Notes under the pieces: generated by a model
Told to the model about the DNA's origin: nothing
Database searches by the model: none
What the model saw: only the letters and a program-made list of their open reading frames with translations
In this document: positions 8,396 through 17,020 of the stretch, piece by piece
How the letters are laid out: each line of letters begins with the position of its first letter
Position numbering within the stretch: position 1 is the first letter of the stretch
Position numbers and translations under genes: made by a program
Source of the DNA: Thermotalea metallivorans
Lineage (GTDB): Bacteria; Bacillota; Clostridia; Peptostreptococcales; Thermotaleaceae
Direction: 5' to 3'
DNA: 64,000 bases
NCBI RefSeq assembly: GCF_001562415.1
Contig: NZ_LOEE01000021.1
Span: 1 to 64,000 of the forward strand

Positions 8396-10100
8396 GCAAA
8401 CGAGAGCGGAGAGAAAAAAACGGGAGCTTTGGCCGGAGTTGCAGGATCACTATCAAAAAAGACTGATGCTGATGGGTGTCAGTTTTACATGCATTCTTTT
8501 TTTGCTAATCGGCAGATTGGCCTACATCCAGCTAATGAAGGGGCATGATTACAAGAATCGGGCCATGCGGCAATGGTTCAAGGAATTGCCCGCAGGGATC
8601 AATAGGGGAAAAATCTATGATAGAAATATGATTCCTTTGACCAATAGAAATAAATCAAGTTATCTTATCCTATATCCCGATATTTTTCAAAGATCCCAAG
8701 AAAACCTTGAAATCATCAGCGAATTAACGAAAATATCTCCTTATGTTTTAAAGTACGAAGTCTTGGCAAGCCATCGACCTATTCAGCTGGAAGTAAAGAA
8801 TTATGATATCAACTTCATAAAAAAAGTTTTCACAATGAGAGGCGTATATCCCATCGACAGGGAAGAACGTTATAGTCGGAATGGATTGGCTTCCCATGTC
8901 ATCGGATATATTAATAAAATTGATAATGTGGGGAGCAAAGGAATTGAAAAGCAATTGGATGATATATTAACTGAAAATCAATCCGATATGTTGGGTGCCA
9001 TCGTAGACGCCCAGAAGCGAATGATCCCCGGCTTGGGGTATAAGACCATTGAAAGTAATCCGGGAAAAATAAAAAAGAATATTGTGCTTACCATCGATTA
9101 CAGAGTTCAGAGAATTATAGAAGAAGCGTTTGATAAATATCATCAAAAGGGCAGTGTGGTTGTATTGGATGCACAAAATGGCGATATTTTGGGAATGGTG
9201 AGTAGACCTAATTATGATCAAAACAACGTAGCTGCCTATTTGGAAAGCAATAATAAAGAATTGTATAATAGAGCCGTTCAGATGGCATATCCTCCTGGAT
9301 CTGTTTTTAAGATCGTTGTTGCAGCTGCTGCCCTTGAATATGGTTTGGTAGATCTGAAGGACACTTTTTATTGTAAAGGTTATGAAAAAATAGACGGTGT
9401 TGTCATGAAATGCAACAGCTATGAAGACGGAGGACACGGAGAAATCAATTTGGAAAAGGCATTTGCAGTCTCTTGCAATTCAGCTTTCATACAACTGGGC
9501 CAGCAGGTCGGCGGTAAAAAGGTGATGGAAATGGCTAAAAATTTAGGATTCGGTTCTCCAACGAATATAGAATTGCCGGAGGAAACAAAGGGTAATCTTC
9601 CTTCGGAAGATTACATGAAGGGTGCAGGAATCGGAAATATATCCATAGGTCAGGGAACGCTGGAAGCAACGCCCCTGCAGATTGCAAAATTAACTTCGGT
9701 GATTGCAAATGACGGCGTCATGAGAGATATACGGCTTTTAAAGAAAATTGTAGATGAAAAGGGAAATGTATTACAAGAGAATTTCCCTGAGAAATCCTCC
9801 CGTGTACTATCGGAAGGTACAGCCCGAAAAATTCAACAGATGATGGAAAAGGTTGTAAAAGAGGGAACGGGATCTAAGATACATTTAGATGATTTTGGCG
9901 GTGCTGCAGGAAAAACTGGATCTGCGGAGGCATTCTCCGAAGGCAGACCTGTGGTTCATGCATGGTTTACCGGCTACTTTCCTTTAAAGACACCCAAATA
10001 TATTATCACCATTATCATAGAAGGTGGCGGTGGTGGCGGAAAGGTGGCCGCCCCCTTGTTTCACGAAATAGGAGAAAGAATCGCCTTATTAGAAAAATAA
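8394..10100 (+). CDS. Class B penicillin-binding protein (transpeptidase)
   Basis: The product is a monofunctional transpeptidase of about 568 residues. A single N-terminal membrane anchor (SFTCILFLLIGRLAYIQL) and a PBP dimerisation domain precede the catalytic domain. The active-site serine is in PPGSVFK near residue 302, with SCN near 360 and KTGSAE near 506. It cross-links peptidoglycan outside the membrane. Its place after udk matches Bacillus yrrR (pbpI), and sigK follows, so a role in sporulation or septal synthesis is possible but not shown. TTG at 8394 fits the GGGAAGG RBS; an ATG at 8370 lies within the terminator stem. Confidence 0.88.
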   Translation: MQTRAERKKRELWPELQDHYQKRLMLMGVSFTCILFLLIGRLAYIQLMKGHDYKNRAMRQWFKELPAGINRGKIYDRNMIPLTNRNKSSYLILYPDIFQRSQENLEIISELTKISPYVLKYEVLASHRPIQLEVKNYDINFIKKVFTMRGVYPIDREERYSRNGLASHVIGYINKIDNVGSKGIEKQLDDILTENQSDMLGAIVDAQKRMIPGLGYKTIESNPGKIKKNIVLTIDYRVQRIIEEAFDKYHQKGSVVVLDAQNGDILGMVSRPNYDQNNVAAYLESNNKELYNRAVQMAYPPGSVFKIVVAAAALEYGLVDLKDTFYCKGYEKIDGVVMKCNSYEDGGHGEINLEKAFAVSCNSAFIQLGQQVGGKKVMEMAKNLGFGSPTNIELPEETKGNLPSEDYMKGAGIGNISIGQGTLEATPLQIAKLTSVIANDGVMRDIRLLKKIVDEKGNVLQENFPEKSSRVLSEGTARKIQQMMEKVVKEGTGSKIHLDDFGGAAGKTGSAEAFSEGRPVVHAWFTGYFPLKTPKYIITIIIEGGGGGGKVAAPLFHEIGERIALLEK

Positions 10101-10102
10101 TA

Positions 10103-10145
10103 GAGATATGGTTTTTATTTAGAGAGATATGGTTTTTATTTAGAG
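10103..10145 (+). repeat. 21-bp tandem repeat, two copies
   Basis: The unit GAGATATGGTTTTTATTTA occurs at 10103-10121 and 10124-10142 with period 21, and a third partial unit begins at 10145. It separates the PBP stop codon from the terminator. Confidence 0.8.
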
Positions 10146-10190
10146 AGATGGGCATCTTTTGCAAAGACATGCACATTTCTCTTTTTTTTT
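10142..10190 (+). terminator. Terminator of the PBP gene
   Basis: AGAGAGATGGGCAT (10142-10155) pairs with ATGCACATTTCTCT (10169-10182), with two G-U pairs, and is followed by eight or more T residues. Confidence 0.85.
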
Positions 10191-10199
10191 ACATATAAT
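10171..10199 (+). promoter_or_regulatory. Possible sigma-E-type promoter of sigK
   Basis: GCACATTT (10171-10178) and CATATAAT (10192-10199) are 13 bases apart and resemble the -35 and -10 of mother-cell sigma-E promoters. sigK is known to be transcribed by sigma-E with SpoIIID in Bacillus. The -35 overlaps the upstream terminator stem. Confidence 0.35.
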
Positions 10200-10233
10200 T
10201 TTAAATGACCTGAAAAAGGAGGTGGGCATTTTC

Positions 10234-10986
10234 ATGTGGACTACCGTATTCACATTGTCAGTAGTACTCGCCAAGCCTATATTATCACTTGTATCCTATG
10301 TTTCTACAAATAACTCGTTTCCCAAACCCCTTACACCGGAGGAAGAAAATTACTACTTGGAATTGTATGAGCAAGGGGACGAGGAAGCAAAAAATATTCT
10401 GGTTGAAAGAAATCTAAGACTTGTTGCCCATATTGTAAAAAAATATCATAATACAGGAAGAGAAGTGGACGACTTGATATCCATAGGAACCATTGGCTTG
10501 ATTAAAGCCATTACAACCTTTGACCGGCATAAGGGTACCAGACTGGCCACCTATGCGGCTCGATGTATTGAAAATGAAATTCTCATGACAATTCGTTCCA
10601 GTAAAAAAATCAAGAGTGAAGTATCCCTGCAGGATCCTATCGGTGTGGACAAAGAAGGAAATGAGATATCCCTGATTGATATTTTGGGTACGGAAGCGGA
10701 TGAAGTTTTGGATGAGGTGGAATTAAAGATTCAAGTGAAAAAGTTATATCAAAAGATGGCCAAAATACTGAAGAATAGAGAACGGACGGTCCTTGAGCTA
10801 AGATATGGCCTTGCCAGCGGAGGAAGCAAGACCCAGAGGGAAATCGCCAAATTATTGGGAATATCTCGCTCCTATGTATCAAGAATAGAAAAAAGAGCCA
10901 TCAGCAAATTGAGCAAAGCATTTAATGCAAACATCAAAATGGACATAGACGATGAAGAGGATCAGGAAGAGGATCAAGAAGAATAA
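10234..10986 (+). CDS. sigK: RNA polymerase sporulation sigma factor SigK
   Basis: The 250-residue sigma-70 family factor has region 2 motifs [31 protein letters not shown] and [14 protein letters not shown], and region 4 helix-turn-helix [21 protein letters not shown]. The N-terminal 20 residues are hydrophobic ([19 protein letters not shown]), the expected inhibitory pro-sequence. SigK drives late mother-cell genes in sporulation. ATG at 10234 follows AAAGGAGGTG. The gene is continuous, with no skin-type element. The C-terminus has an unusual acidic tail, [12 protein letters not shown]. Confidence 0.93.
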   Translation: MWTTVFTLSVVLAKPILSLVSYVSTNNSFPKPLTPEEENYYLELYEQGDEEAKNILVERNLRLVAHIVKKYHNTGREVDDLISIGTIGLIKAITTFDRHKGTRLATYAARCIENEILMTIRSSKKIKSEVSLQDPIGVDKEGNEISLIDILGTEADEVLDEVELKIQVKKLYQKMAKILKNRERTVLELRYGLASGGSKTQREIAKLLGISRSYVSRIEKRAISKLSKAFNANIKMDIDDEEDQEEDQEE

Positions 10987-11021
10987 AGAAATGCAAATGA
11001 ATGGAATTATTCTTGACTACA

Positions 11022-11050
11022 TTTACAATGCCTGCGAAATCGTGTATCAT
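11022..11050 (+). promoter_or_regulatory. Possible promoter of the CPBP protease gene
   Basis: TTTACA (11022-11027), 17 bases, TATCAT (11045-11050), 46 bases before the start codon. Confidence 0.4.
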
Positions 11051-11095
11051 TAAAGCTAGACAATTTGCGAAAAATACAAAATTGGGAGGATTTCG

Positions 11096-11911
11096 ATGAA
11101 AAAATATCTTATAGTGGCAGGCAATATATTCAAATATACTTTCATATACTTGGTCTTGCAAATGGCAGCCGGTATCATCATGGGAATTGTCTATACAATA
11201 AAATATATCGACACGTTAACAGAAGCCCAAATACAGGAAAAACTGATGGAGGATATATTTATTGGCGTAGGAATCTCTGCCATATGCGCACTGTTGATTT
11301 ATATGCTGCTGTTCAGAAACAAAGAAGAAAATTTATGGGAACGGTGTAAATTTAAAAAAATACATCTTCGGCAATTCTTTTTTACAATGTTGGCGGCCTT
11401 GGGATTATCGGCAATCTCCAGCAGTTTTGTGCTAATCACTTATGAAAAATTTGAAAGTTACGCAGAAGTATCGAGGAATATTCATGCAGGGTTAAATACC
11501 CTTATCGGGACCATCTGCATTATTGTATTGATACCGATTTTTGAGGAAATTTTATTTAGAGGCCTAGTCCTAAATGAGTTAAAAAGATGCTTTGGCATTG
11601 CCATCAGTGTAGGGATTCAATCTGCCATTTTTGCTTTATATCATGGCAACCTGCTCCAAGGCATCTATACTTTTGCATTGGGAATTATGCTAGGATTGGT
11701 TTATATCTGGTTTGAAAATATCTGGATTCCTGTTTTAATGCATGTAAGTTATAATTTTTTAGGAACCCTTGTTTTCCCTGTACTTCTTTATTATACAGAA
11801 AAGTTTGTGGCTTTCTATATTTTGACGGGTATTTTGGCGCTCAGCTTATCTCTGTTCTACTTATATCGCAGAAGAATGCATGATCTATGGTCTGAAGAAG
11901 CCAATGCATAA
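11096..11911 (+). CDS. CPBP family intramembrane metalloprotease
   Basis: This 271-residue multi-pass membrane protein has the Abi/CAAX-protease motifs. EEILFRG (about residue 148) is the first, followed by FALYHGN with the second catalytic histidine near 180, and HVSYNFLG near 220. The family cleaves peptides inside the membrane; bacterial members have been linked to bacteriocin immunity and signalling, but the substrate here is unknown. GGGAGGA lies before the ATG, and a promoter-like sequence is upstream. The next gene is over 350 bases away, so it is probably monocistronic. Confidence 0.85.
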   Translation: MKKYLIVAGNIFKYTFIYLVLQMAAGIIMGIVYTIKYIDTLTEAQIQEKLMEDIFIGVGISAICALLIYMLLFRNKEENLWERCKFKKIHLRQFFFTMLAALGLSAISSSFVLITYEKFESYAEVSRNIHAGLNTLIGTICIIVLIPIFEEILFRGLVLNELKRCFGIAISVGIQSAIFALYHGNLLQGIYTFALGIMLGLVYIWFENIWIPVLMHVSYNFLGTLVFPVLLYYTEKFVAFYILTGILALSLSLFYLYRRRMHDLWSEEANA

Positions 11912-11915
11912 AACA

Positions 11916-12008
11916 GTATCCTGTCTCTTGGTGACGACGAAGGTTGGAAAATGTTGAAACTTCACTATTTCCAAGGAAATAATCTATATAGAGAATACAG
12001 CAGGATGC
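11916..12008 (+). other. Structured intergenic region behind the CPBP gene
   Basis: GTATCCTG (11916-11923) can pair with CAGGATGC (12001-12008), enclosing a second stem TTGGAAA (11944-11950) / TTTCCAA (11968-11974). There is no strong T-run directly after the outer stem. It may be a weak terminator or processing signal for the CPBP mRNA. No ORF is present. Confidence 0.45.
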
Positions 12009-12057
12009 ATCTTTCTTTCATATAAAATAATTTTTTCAAGCAGTCAAATGATTTCTA

Positions 12058-12086
12058 GAAGGATTTTACAACTTATCGTCGAATTT
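12058..12086 (+). promoter_or_regulatory. Sigma-H-like promoter of the type IV pilus operon
   Basis: AGGATTT (12060-12066), 11 bases, then GTCGAAT (12078-12084) followed by TT. This matches the sigma-H pattern RnAGGAwWW-N11-RnnGAATww. The spo0A promoter at 50779-50803 has the same layout. GTCGAA also resembles a one-mismatch Spo0A box. Transcription from here would start roughly 40 bases before the riboswitch. Confidence 0.5.
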
Positions 12087-12129
12087 TTCCTATAAAATAA
12101 TAGGACAAAAGTCACAAAAATAGATATTT

Positions 12130-12200
12130 GTTAGGGCAGGAGAAGCATGACTATATGTGGACGCTTACGTCATGTGGATGCAGTGGCGTAACCGACTAAC
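12130..12200 (+). promoter_or_regulatory. Cyclic di-GMP-II riboswitch aptamer
   Basis: The closing helix GTTAG (12130-12134) / CTAAC (12196-12200) encloses a GGAGAAGCAT segment, an inner helix GGACGC (12159-12164) / GCGT (12186-12189), and the conserved AACCGA (12190-12195). Recalled side by side with the Clostridium acetobutylicum c-di-GMP-II aptamer, the order GGRCRC ... GYGYAACCGA and the flanking closing helix agree. In C. difficile a riboswitch of this class controls pilA1. The downstream terminator shares its left arm with the closing helix, so ligand binding should allow read-through. Confidence 0.8.
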
Positions 12201-12225
12201 TATGGCGATTGTAGTTAGTTTTTTT
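12195..12225 (+). terminator. Riboswitch-controlled terminator before pilB
   Basis: ACTAACTA (12195-12202) pairs with TAGTTAGT (12212-12219) around a 9-base loop, followed by seven T residues. Bases 12196-12200 are also the 3' strand of the aptamer closing helix, so the two structures exclude each other. Confidence 0.85.
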
Positions 12226-12279
12226 ATGTTTTTTTACGTTGAATGGAATTCTTATATGACAGAATGGGAGAAATCATAT

Positions 12280-13962
12280 ATGCTCAACCAAAATAGAAAA
12301 AGACTGGGAGATTTACTTGTTGATGCTGGTTTAATCACCAAAGAACAATTAAATATTGCCTTAGAGCTTCAAAAAAAGACAGGAAAAAAACTGGGTGAAC
12401 TGCTGATAGAAGAAAACTATGTACAGGAAAAAGAGATCATCGAAGTATTGGAATTTCAGTTGGGAATCCCCCATATGGATTTGGAAAAATATTATATTGA
12501 TCCGGATATACCAAAGCTGATCAGCGAAGTATTAGCCCGAAGACATGTTTTAATTCCTATTAAAAAAGATAGAGGCAAAATTGTCGTCGCAATGGCAGAT
12601 CCATTAAATATATTTGCCATGGATGACATAAAAATCGCAACGGGATTAGATGTTGAACCTGTCATTGCTTCCAAGAAAGATATCTTAAATGCAATCGAGC
12701 AGTACTATGGTCAGCAGTATGCTGAAAAAGCCATTGAAGATTTTAAAAAACAATATAATATGGATGATATTTCTGTTCTGGATGATGATGTGCTGAATGA
12801 GATCAATAACGCACCCATTGTGAGATTGATAAATTCTATTATACAGCAGGCAGTGAAGGCAAAAGCCAGTGATATTCATATTGAACCCTTTGAAGAAATT
12901 GTAAGGGTACGATTTCGTGTGGATGGCGAGCTGCAAGAGATCATGACTCCTTCAAAATCTGCTCATTCCGCCATCATTACCAGAATCAAAATCATGGGAA
13001 AAATGAATATTGCTGAAAAAAGAGTTCCACAGGATGGCCGGATAGAAACCGTAGTAGATGGAAAAGAAGTAGATCTGCGTATTTCTATACTTCCCACCGT
13101 ACATGGCGAAAAAATCGTTATTCGTCTTTTGGATCGGAGTGGGTTTTTGGTTAGCAAAAGCCAATTAGGATTTACCGATGATAATTTGGCCTTATTTGAT
13201 AAAATTATTAGAAATCCAAGTGGAATGATCCTTGTAACAGGTCCTACAGGCAGTGGAAAAACAACAACTTTATATACAATTTTAAGTGAACTGAATAAAC
13301 CCAATATAAATGTGATTACCATAGAAGATCCTGTGGAGTATAGATTGCACGGAACAAATCAAGTTCAAGTAAATATCAAGGCAGGGTTGACATTTGCCTC
13401 TGGACTGCGATCCATTCTTCGACAAGACCCAGACGTAATTATGATCGGTGAAATTAGGGATGCTGAGACCGCTCAGATTGCCACCCGTGCTGCTATCACA
13501 GGACATTTGGTGCTGAGTACCATGCATACCAATGATACGGCTTCTACTGTAGCCAGATTAGTAGATATGGGCATTGAACCTTACCTTGTTTCTTCTTCTG
13601 TAGTGGGCGTCGTTGCCCAGCGGCTAGTGAAAAGGGTCTGTCCCCAATGTGCCGTCCCTTATGAACCAACAAATGCCGAAAGAAAGCTTTTAGAGCTAAC
13701 CTATGAAGTCACTTTATATAAGGGGAAAGGATGCAGTGCTTGTAATTTTACCGGATATAAAGGCAGAACGGCTATTCATGAAGTGATGCCTGTCCAACGT
13801 GAGATTAGGGCATTGATTGACAGTAGAGCAGCCATTGATGAAATTCGAAGGACAGCCATAAAGCATGGAACGACCCCTTTGAAGGAAAACTGTAAACAAT
13901 TGATTTTTCATGGCATTACTACTACGGAAGAATTATTAAGAGTAGCATACAGCATTGACTAG
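12280..13962 (+). CDS. pilB: Type IV pilus assembly ATPase PilB
   Basis: The 560-residue GspE/PilB secretion ATPase has an N-terminal MshEN-type domain (LGDLLVDAGLITKEQL). The core follows, with Walker A GPTGSGKTT near residue 325, the Asp box (TIEDPVEY), Walker B IMIGEIRD, the His box, and a CxxC...CxxC zinc site (CPQC / CSAC) near 455-490. It powers pilin extrusion at the cytoplasmic face of the membrane. MshEN domains can bind c-di-GMP, which would fit the riboswitch upstream. ATG at 12280 lies 9 bases behind GGGAG; the frame's earlier ATG (12157) falls inside the aptamer. Confidence 0.93.
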   Translation: MLNQNRKRLGDLLVDAGLITKEQLNIALELQKKTGKKLGELLIEENYVQEKEIIEVLEFQLGIPHMDLEKYYIDPDIPKLISEVLARRHVLIPIKKDRGKIVVAMADPLNIFAMDDIKIATGLDVEPVIASKKDILNAIEQYYGQQYAEKAIEDFKKQYNMDDISVLDDDVLNEINNAPIVRLINSIIQQAVKAKASDIHIEPFEEIVRVRFRVDGELQEIMTPSKSAHSAIITRIKIMGKMNIAEKRVPQDGRIETVVDGKEVDLRISILPTVHGEKIVIRLLDRSGFLVSKSQLGFTDDNLALFDKIIRNPSGMILVTGPTGSGKTTTLYTILSELNKPNINVITIEDPVEYRLHGTNQVQVNIKAGLTFASGLRSILRQDPDVIMIGEIRDAETAQIATRAAITGHLVLSTMHTNDTASTVARLVDMGIEPYLVSSSVVGVVAQRLVKRVCPQCAVPYEPTNAERKLLELTYEVTLYKGKGCSACNFTGYKGRTAIHEVMPVQREIRALIDSRAAIDEIRRTAIKHGTTPLKENCKQLIFHGITTTEELLRVAYSID

Positions 13963-13973
13963 GCGGTGACATA

Positions 13974-15032
13974 ATGATGAATTTATTGGAGTTGCTTGAT
14001 ACAACCGTAAAAGCGAAAGCATCTGACCTACATATTACTGTAGCAGTACCTCCCGTTTTGCGTATCAATGGAAAATTGGAGCAATTGGATTTTCCTTCAT
14101 TAACCCCTAAGGACACGGATGCCCTCGTTCAACAGCTGCTTACCGAAAAACAGTTGTGGGAACTGGACGAAAATGGAGAGATAGATTTATCCTATTCTAA
14201 TGCAGGTTTGGGAAGGTTTCGCGTAAATGTGTACAAACAGCGGGGAAGTTATGGTATGGCTTTTCGTGTCGTTGCATTAACCATTCCTACCATGGAGTCT
14301 CTGGGACTTCCGCTTGTCCTTCAGGATTTGGCCCTTAAAAAACGAGGGATGGTTTTGGTTACCGGTCCCACGGGCAGTGGGAAATCAACCACATTGGCAA
14401 CGATGATTGATTATATCAACAGGACAAGAAAATGCCACATTTTGACCTTAGAAGATCCTATTGAATATTTACATAAACATAATCAAAGTATTGTAAACCA
14501 AAGAGAAATCGGAAATGATTCAAAAAGCTTTGCAAAGGCCCTTCGGGCAGCACTAAGACAAGACCCCGATGTTATTTTGGTAGGAGAAATGCGTGATCTC
14601 GAAACCATCAGCATTGCTTTAACTGCAGCAGAAACAGGTCATCTTGTACTATCTACGCTGCATACCTTAGGAGCTGCGAAAACTGTTGACAGAATTATTG
14701 ATGTGTTTCCGCCGGAGCAACAGCAGCAGATTAGGATACAACTGGCAACAGTTTTAGAAGGCATCATATCTCAGCAGTTATTGCCTAACATTTCAGGGAA
14801 AGGCCGTGTAGCCGCTTTGGAAATCATGATAGCGACGCCCGCTATCCGAAATCTAATCCGTGAGGGAAAAACCTATCAGATCAACACATCCATTCAAACC
14901 GGCATGAAGTTTGGCATGCAAACCATGGACAATGCCCTAAAAGATTTGTATATCAAAGGGGTTATCTCGAGGGACACAGCATTAAGCAGTGCTATCGATC
15001 GGGAAATGCTGGAAAGATTCATAAGCTTTTAG
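13974..15032 (+). CDS. pilT: Type IV pilus retraction ATPase PilT
   Basis: This 352-residue hexameric ATPase carries Walker A GPTGSGKST near residue 130, the Asp box LEDPIEYLH, Walker B VILVGEMRD near 200, and a C-terminal AIRNLIREGKTYQI segment typical of PilT (AIRNLIRE motif). It disassembles the pilus base, giving twitching motility. The gene starts 12 bases after pilB and lies in the same operon. The two consecutive ATGs at 13974 and 13977 cannot be told apart. Confidence 0.93.
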   Translation: MMNLLELLDTTVKAKASDLHITVAVPPVLRINGKLEQLDFPSLTPKDTDALVQQLLTEKQLWELDENGEIDLSYSNAGLGRFRVNVYKQRGSYGMAFRVVALTIPTMESLGLPLVLQDLALKKRGMVLVTGPTGSGKSTTLATMIDYINRTRKCHILTLEDPIEYLHKHNQSIVNQREIGNDSKSFAKALRAALRQDPDVILVGEMRDLETISIALTAAETGHLVLSTLHTLGAAKTVDRIIDVFPPEQQQQIRIQLATVLEGIISQQLLPNISGKGRVAALEIMIATPAIRNLIREGKTYQINTSIQTGMKFGMQTMDNALKDLYIKGVISRDTALSSAIDREMLERFISF

Positions 15033-15097
15033 TACGGGGATAAGATGTACATCCTTTGCCACCAATATTCTTGAATCTGATGATAGAGGTGATTGAT

Positions 15098-16312
15098 TTG
15101 CCGGTATATAAATATAAGGCAGTAGCCGGTACAACGGGAGAGAGCATTGAAGGTGTTTATACTGGAAAATCAAAAGAAGAAGTTATCCAAATGCTCCGTG
15201 AAAGACAGCATTATCCTGTTTTCGTCAAAAACCTGGACGAAAGAAAGGATATTCAGATAACTCAACTGCTTCACCGAGTTACGTCAAAGGATATTGCTGT
15301 GTTTTGCAGGCAGTTTTATACCATGCTGAATGCCGGAATATCTATTGTCAACTGTTTAGATATACTTTGCCGCCAGACGGAAAATAAAAAATTGAAGAAA
15401 GCTGTAGAGGATGTATATGAAGAAGTACAAAAAGGGATGGGATTGTCAGAAACCCTGAGAAAACAAAAAAATATTTTTCCAGATCTGCTGATCAATATGG
15501 TGGAAGCAGGGGAAATTAGCGGAACTCTGGATGTCATTATGGATCGCATGGCAACCCACTATGAAAAGGAAAACAAAATTAACAATAAGATCAAGGGGGC
15601 CATGATTTATCCTATTGTGCTGAGTATCGTAGCCATGGGCGTTGTGGCATTTTTATTGACTTTTGTTATGCCAACCTTTGTCGGTATGTTTCAATCCGGC
15701 GGCGTGGAACTTCCTTTCCCAACGAGAATACTGCTCTTCATCAGCGACAGCATTCGAAAATATTGGTATCTGTTGATATTGGCCTTCTTAGGCGTGGTAT
15801 ATGGATTAATATCCTTTGTCAGATCCGACAAAGGCAAATGGCTGATTGATAATTTCTTGTTTCGTATTCCTGTTGTAAAAGGCACAATACAGAAAATTGT
15901 AACTGCCCGTTTTACCAGGACGCTATCCACTTTATTGTCCAGCGGCATACCCCTTTTGCAGGCATTGGATGTGGTAGCCAAGATTGTTGGCAATAAAGTA
16001 GTAGAAAAGGGTATCCAAACGGCAAAAGAAGAAGTAAGGAAAGGCACAGGCTTAGCAGGGCCTATAAAAAAAATCGGTATATTTCCACCTATGGTGGATT
16101 CTATGATTGCTGTAGGGGAAGAATCCGGTTTCTTAGATGAGATCTTGGAGAAGACAGCTAATTTTTATGATGAGGAAGTGGAAGCAGCATTGACAAAAAT
16201 GACTGCATTGATAGAACCGCTGATGATTGTTGTCATGGCATTCATTGTTGGCGCAATTGTGATCGCCATGGTATTGCCAATGTTTGATATGATGAATACG
16301 ATAAAAATCTAG
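15098..16312 (+). CDS. pilC: Type IV pilus inner membrane platform protein PilC
   Basis: The 404-residue GspF/PilC protein has two T2SSF domains and three membrane helices (around residues 170-190, 220-240 and 375-400). Motifs include FCRQFYTMLNAG and, in the second half, TARFTRTLSTLLSSG. It links the PilB and PilT ATPases to the pilin platform. TTG at 15098 is used because AGAGGTGA lies 6 bases upstream and yields the normal MPVYKYKA start; the frame extends further upstream without an RBS. Confidence 0.92.
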   Translation: MPVYKYKAVAGTTGESIEGVYTGKSKEEVIQMLRERQHYPVFVKNLDERKDIQITQLLHRVTSKDIAVFCRQFYTMLNAGISIVNCLDILCRQTENKKLKKAVEDVYEEVQKGMGLSETLRKQKNIFPDLLINMVEAGEISGTLDVIMDRMATHYEKENKINNKIKGAMIYPIVLSIVAMGVVAFLLTFVMPTFVGMFQSGGVELPFPTRILLFISDSIRKYWYLLILAFLGVVYGLISFVRSDKGKWLIDNFLFRIPVVKGTIQKIVTARFTRTLSTLLSSGIPLLQALDVVAKIVGNKVVEKGIQTAKEEVRKGTGLAGPIKKIGIFPPMVDSMIAVGEESGFLDEILEKTANFYDEEVEAALTKMTALIEPLMIVVMAFIVGAIVIAMVLPMFDMMNTIKI

Positions 16313-16496
16313 CCTTGGTTATTCAAGCAAAGTTAATCTACGGCTTATGAAGTCTTTATATAGCATTTTAGACTTTAAAGCTGTATGAGGATAATGCATG
16401 TTCATTTGAAATAAAGGGGGTATGGGAGATATAAGGAAGATGTTTTCTATCTTTAATCTTTATCTTTTAAAATTTTTATAAAAAGGAGGACACGAA

Positions 16497-16952
16497 ATGA
16501 TTGGAAAAATTAGTAAATTATTGAGAAGCAGAAAAGGCTTTACGCTCATTGAACTTATCGTTGTGATGGCTATTCTGGGGATTTTAGCAGCGATTGCCGT
16601 ACCTAAATTTAGTGGATTTACTGACAGAGCCAAAAAAGCTGCCGATGAGCAACTGGCCTCAATTATAGGCAATGCTATAAATCTTGCGTTATCTACAAAT
16701 GAGTTTAAACATATTACGACTGGTCAGTCTACTATTGTTGTCACAAATGATACAACGAATAACGTATTGAATTTTGATGGTACAGGTATTAAGGATAGTG
16801 ATGGAATTACAGATTTATCTGATGCCAATTTAGGTAATAAAATGAAAAACTATGTAGATAATAAAAAGCTATTGCAATATTACAAAAAGATAACTTATAC
16901 CATTGAATCTAATGGAGATGTTAGCTTTACCTTTTCTACTACACTACCATAA
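16497..16952 (+). CDS. pilA: Major type IV pilin PilA
   Basis: The 151-residue prepilin has a 14-residue positively charged leader ending RKG, cleavage before FTLIELIVVMAILGILAA, and the conserved Glu at +5. The globular part is rich in Thr, Asn and Asp and has no cysteines. It is probably the major pilus subunit, since it is preceded by a perfect AAAAGGAGG and a 184-base gap (16313-16496). That gap contains a stem-loop, GGCTT...AAGTCT / AGACTT...AAGCT, around 16343-16385. The gap could carry an extra promoter or a processing site that raises pilA output, but I see no convincing -35/-10. Confidence 0.9.
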   Translation: MIGKISKLLRSRKGFTLIELIVVMAILGILAAIAVPKFSGFTDRAKKAADEQLASIIGNAINLALSTNEFKHITTGQSTIVVTNDTTNNVLNFDGTGIKDSDGITDLSDANLGNKMKNYVDNKKLLQYYKKITYTIESNGDVSFTFSTTLP

Positions 16953-17020
16953 TCCACAAAAATGCTTCTCTTGTTCTGTTTCAAAAACATTCAATGAATT
17001 TACTAAAGGGGAATTTGTTC

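Noticed and set aside
10234-10986. skin-type prophage interruption of sigK
   Set aside because: The sigK frame is continuous from promoter to stop.
12130-12200. c-di-GMP-I (GEMM) riboswitch
   Set aside because: The segment lacks the GEMM-I core motifs; the AACCGA core with the closing helix fits the class II aptamer.
12157-12279. Upstream extension of pilB to an ATG at 12157
   Set aside because: This start lies inside the riboswitch aptamer and reads through the terminator; ATG 12280 has a good RBS and matches the family start.
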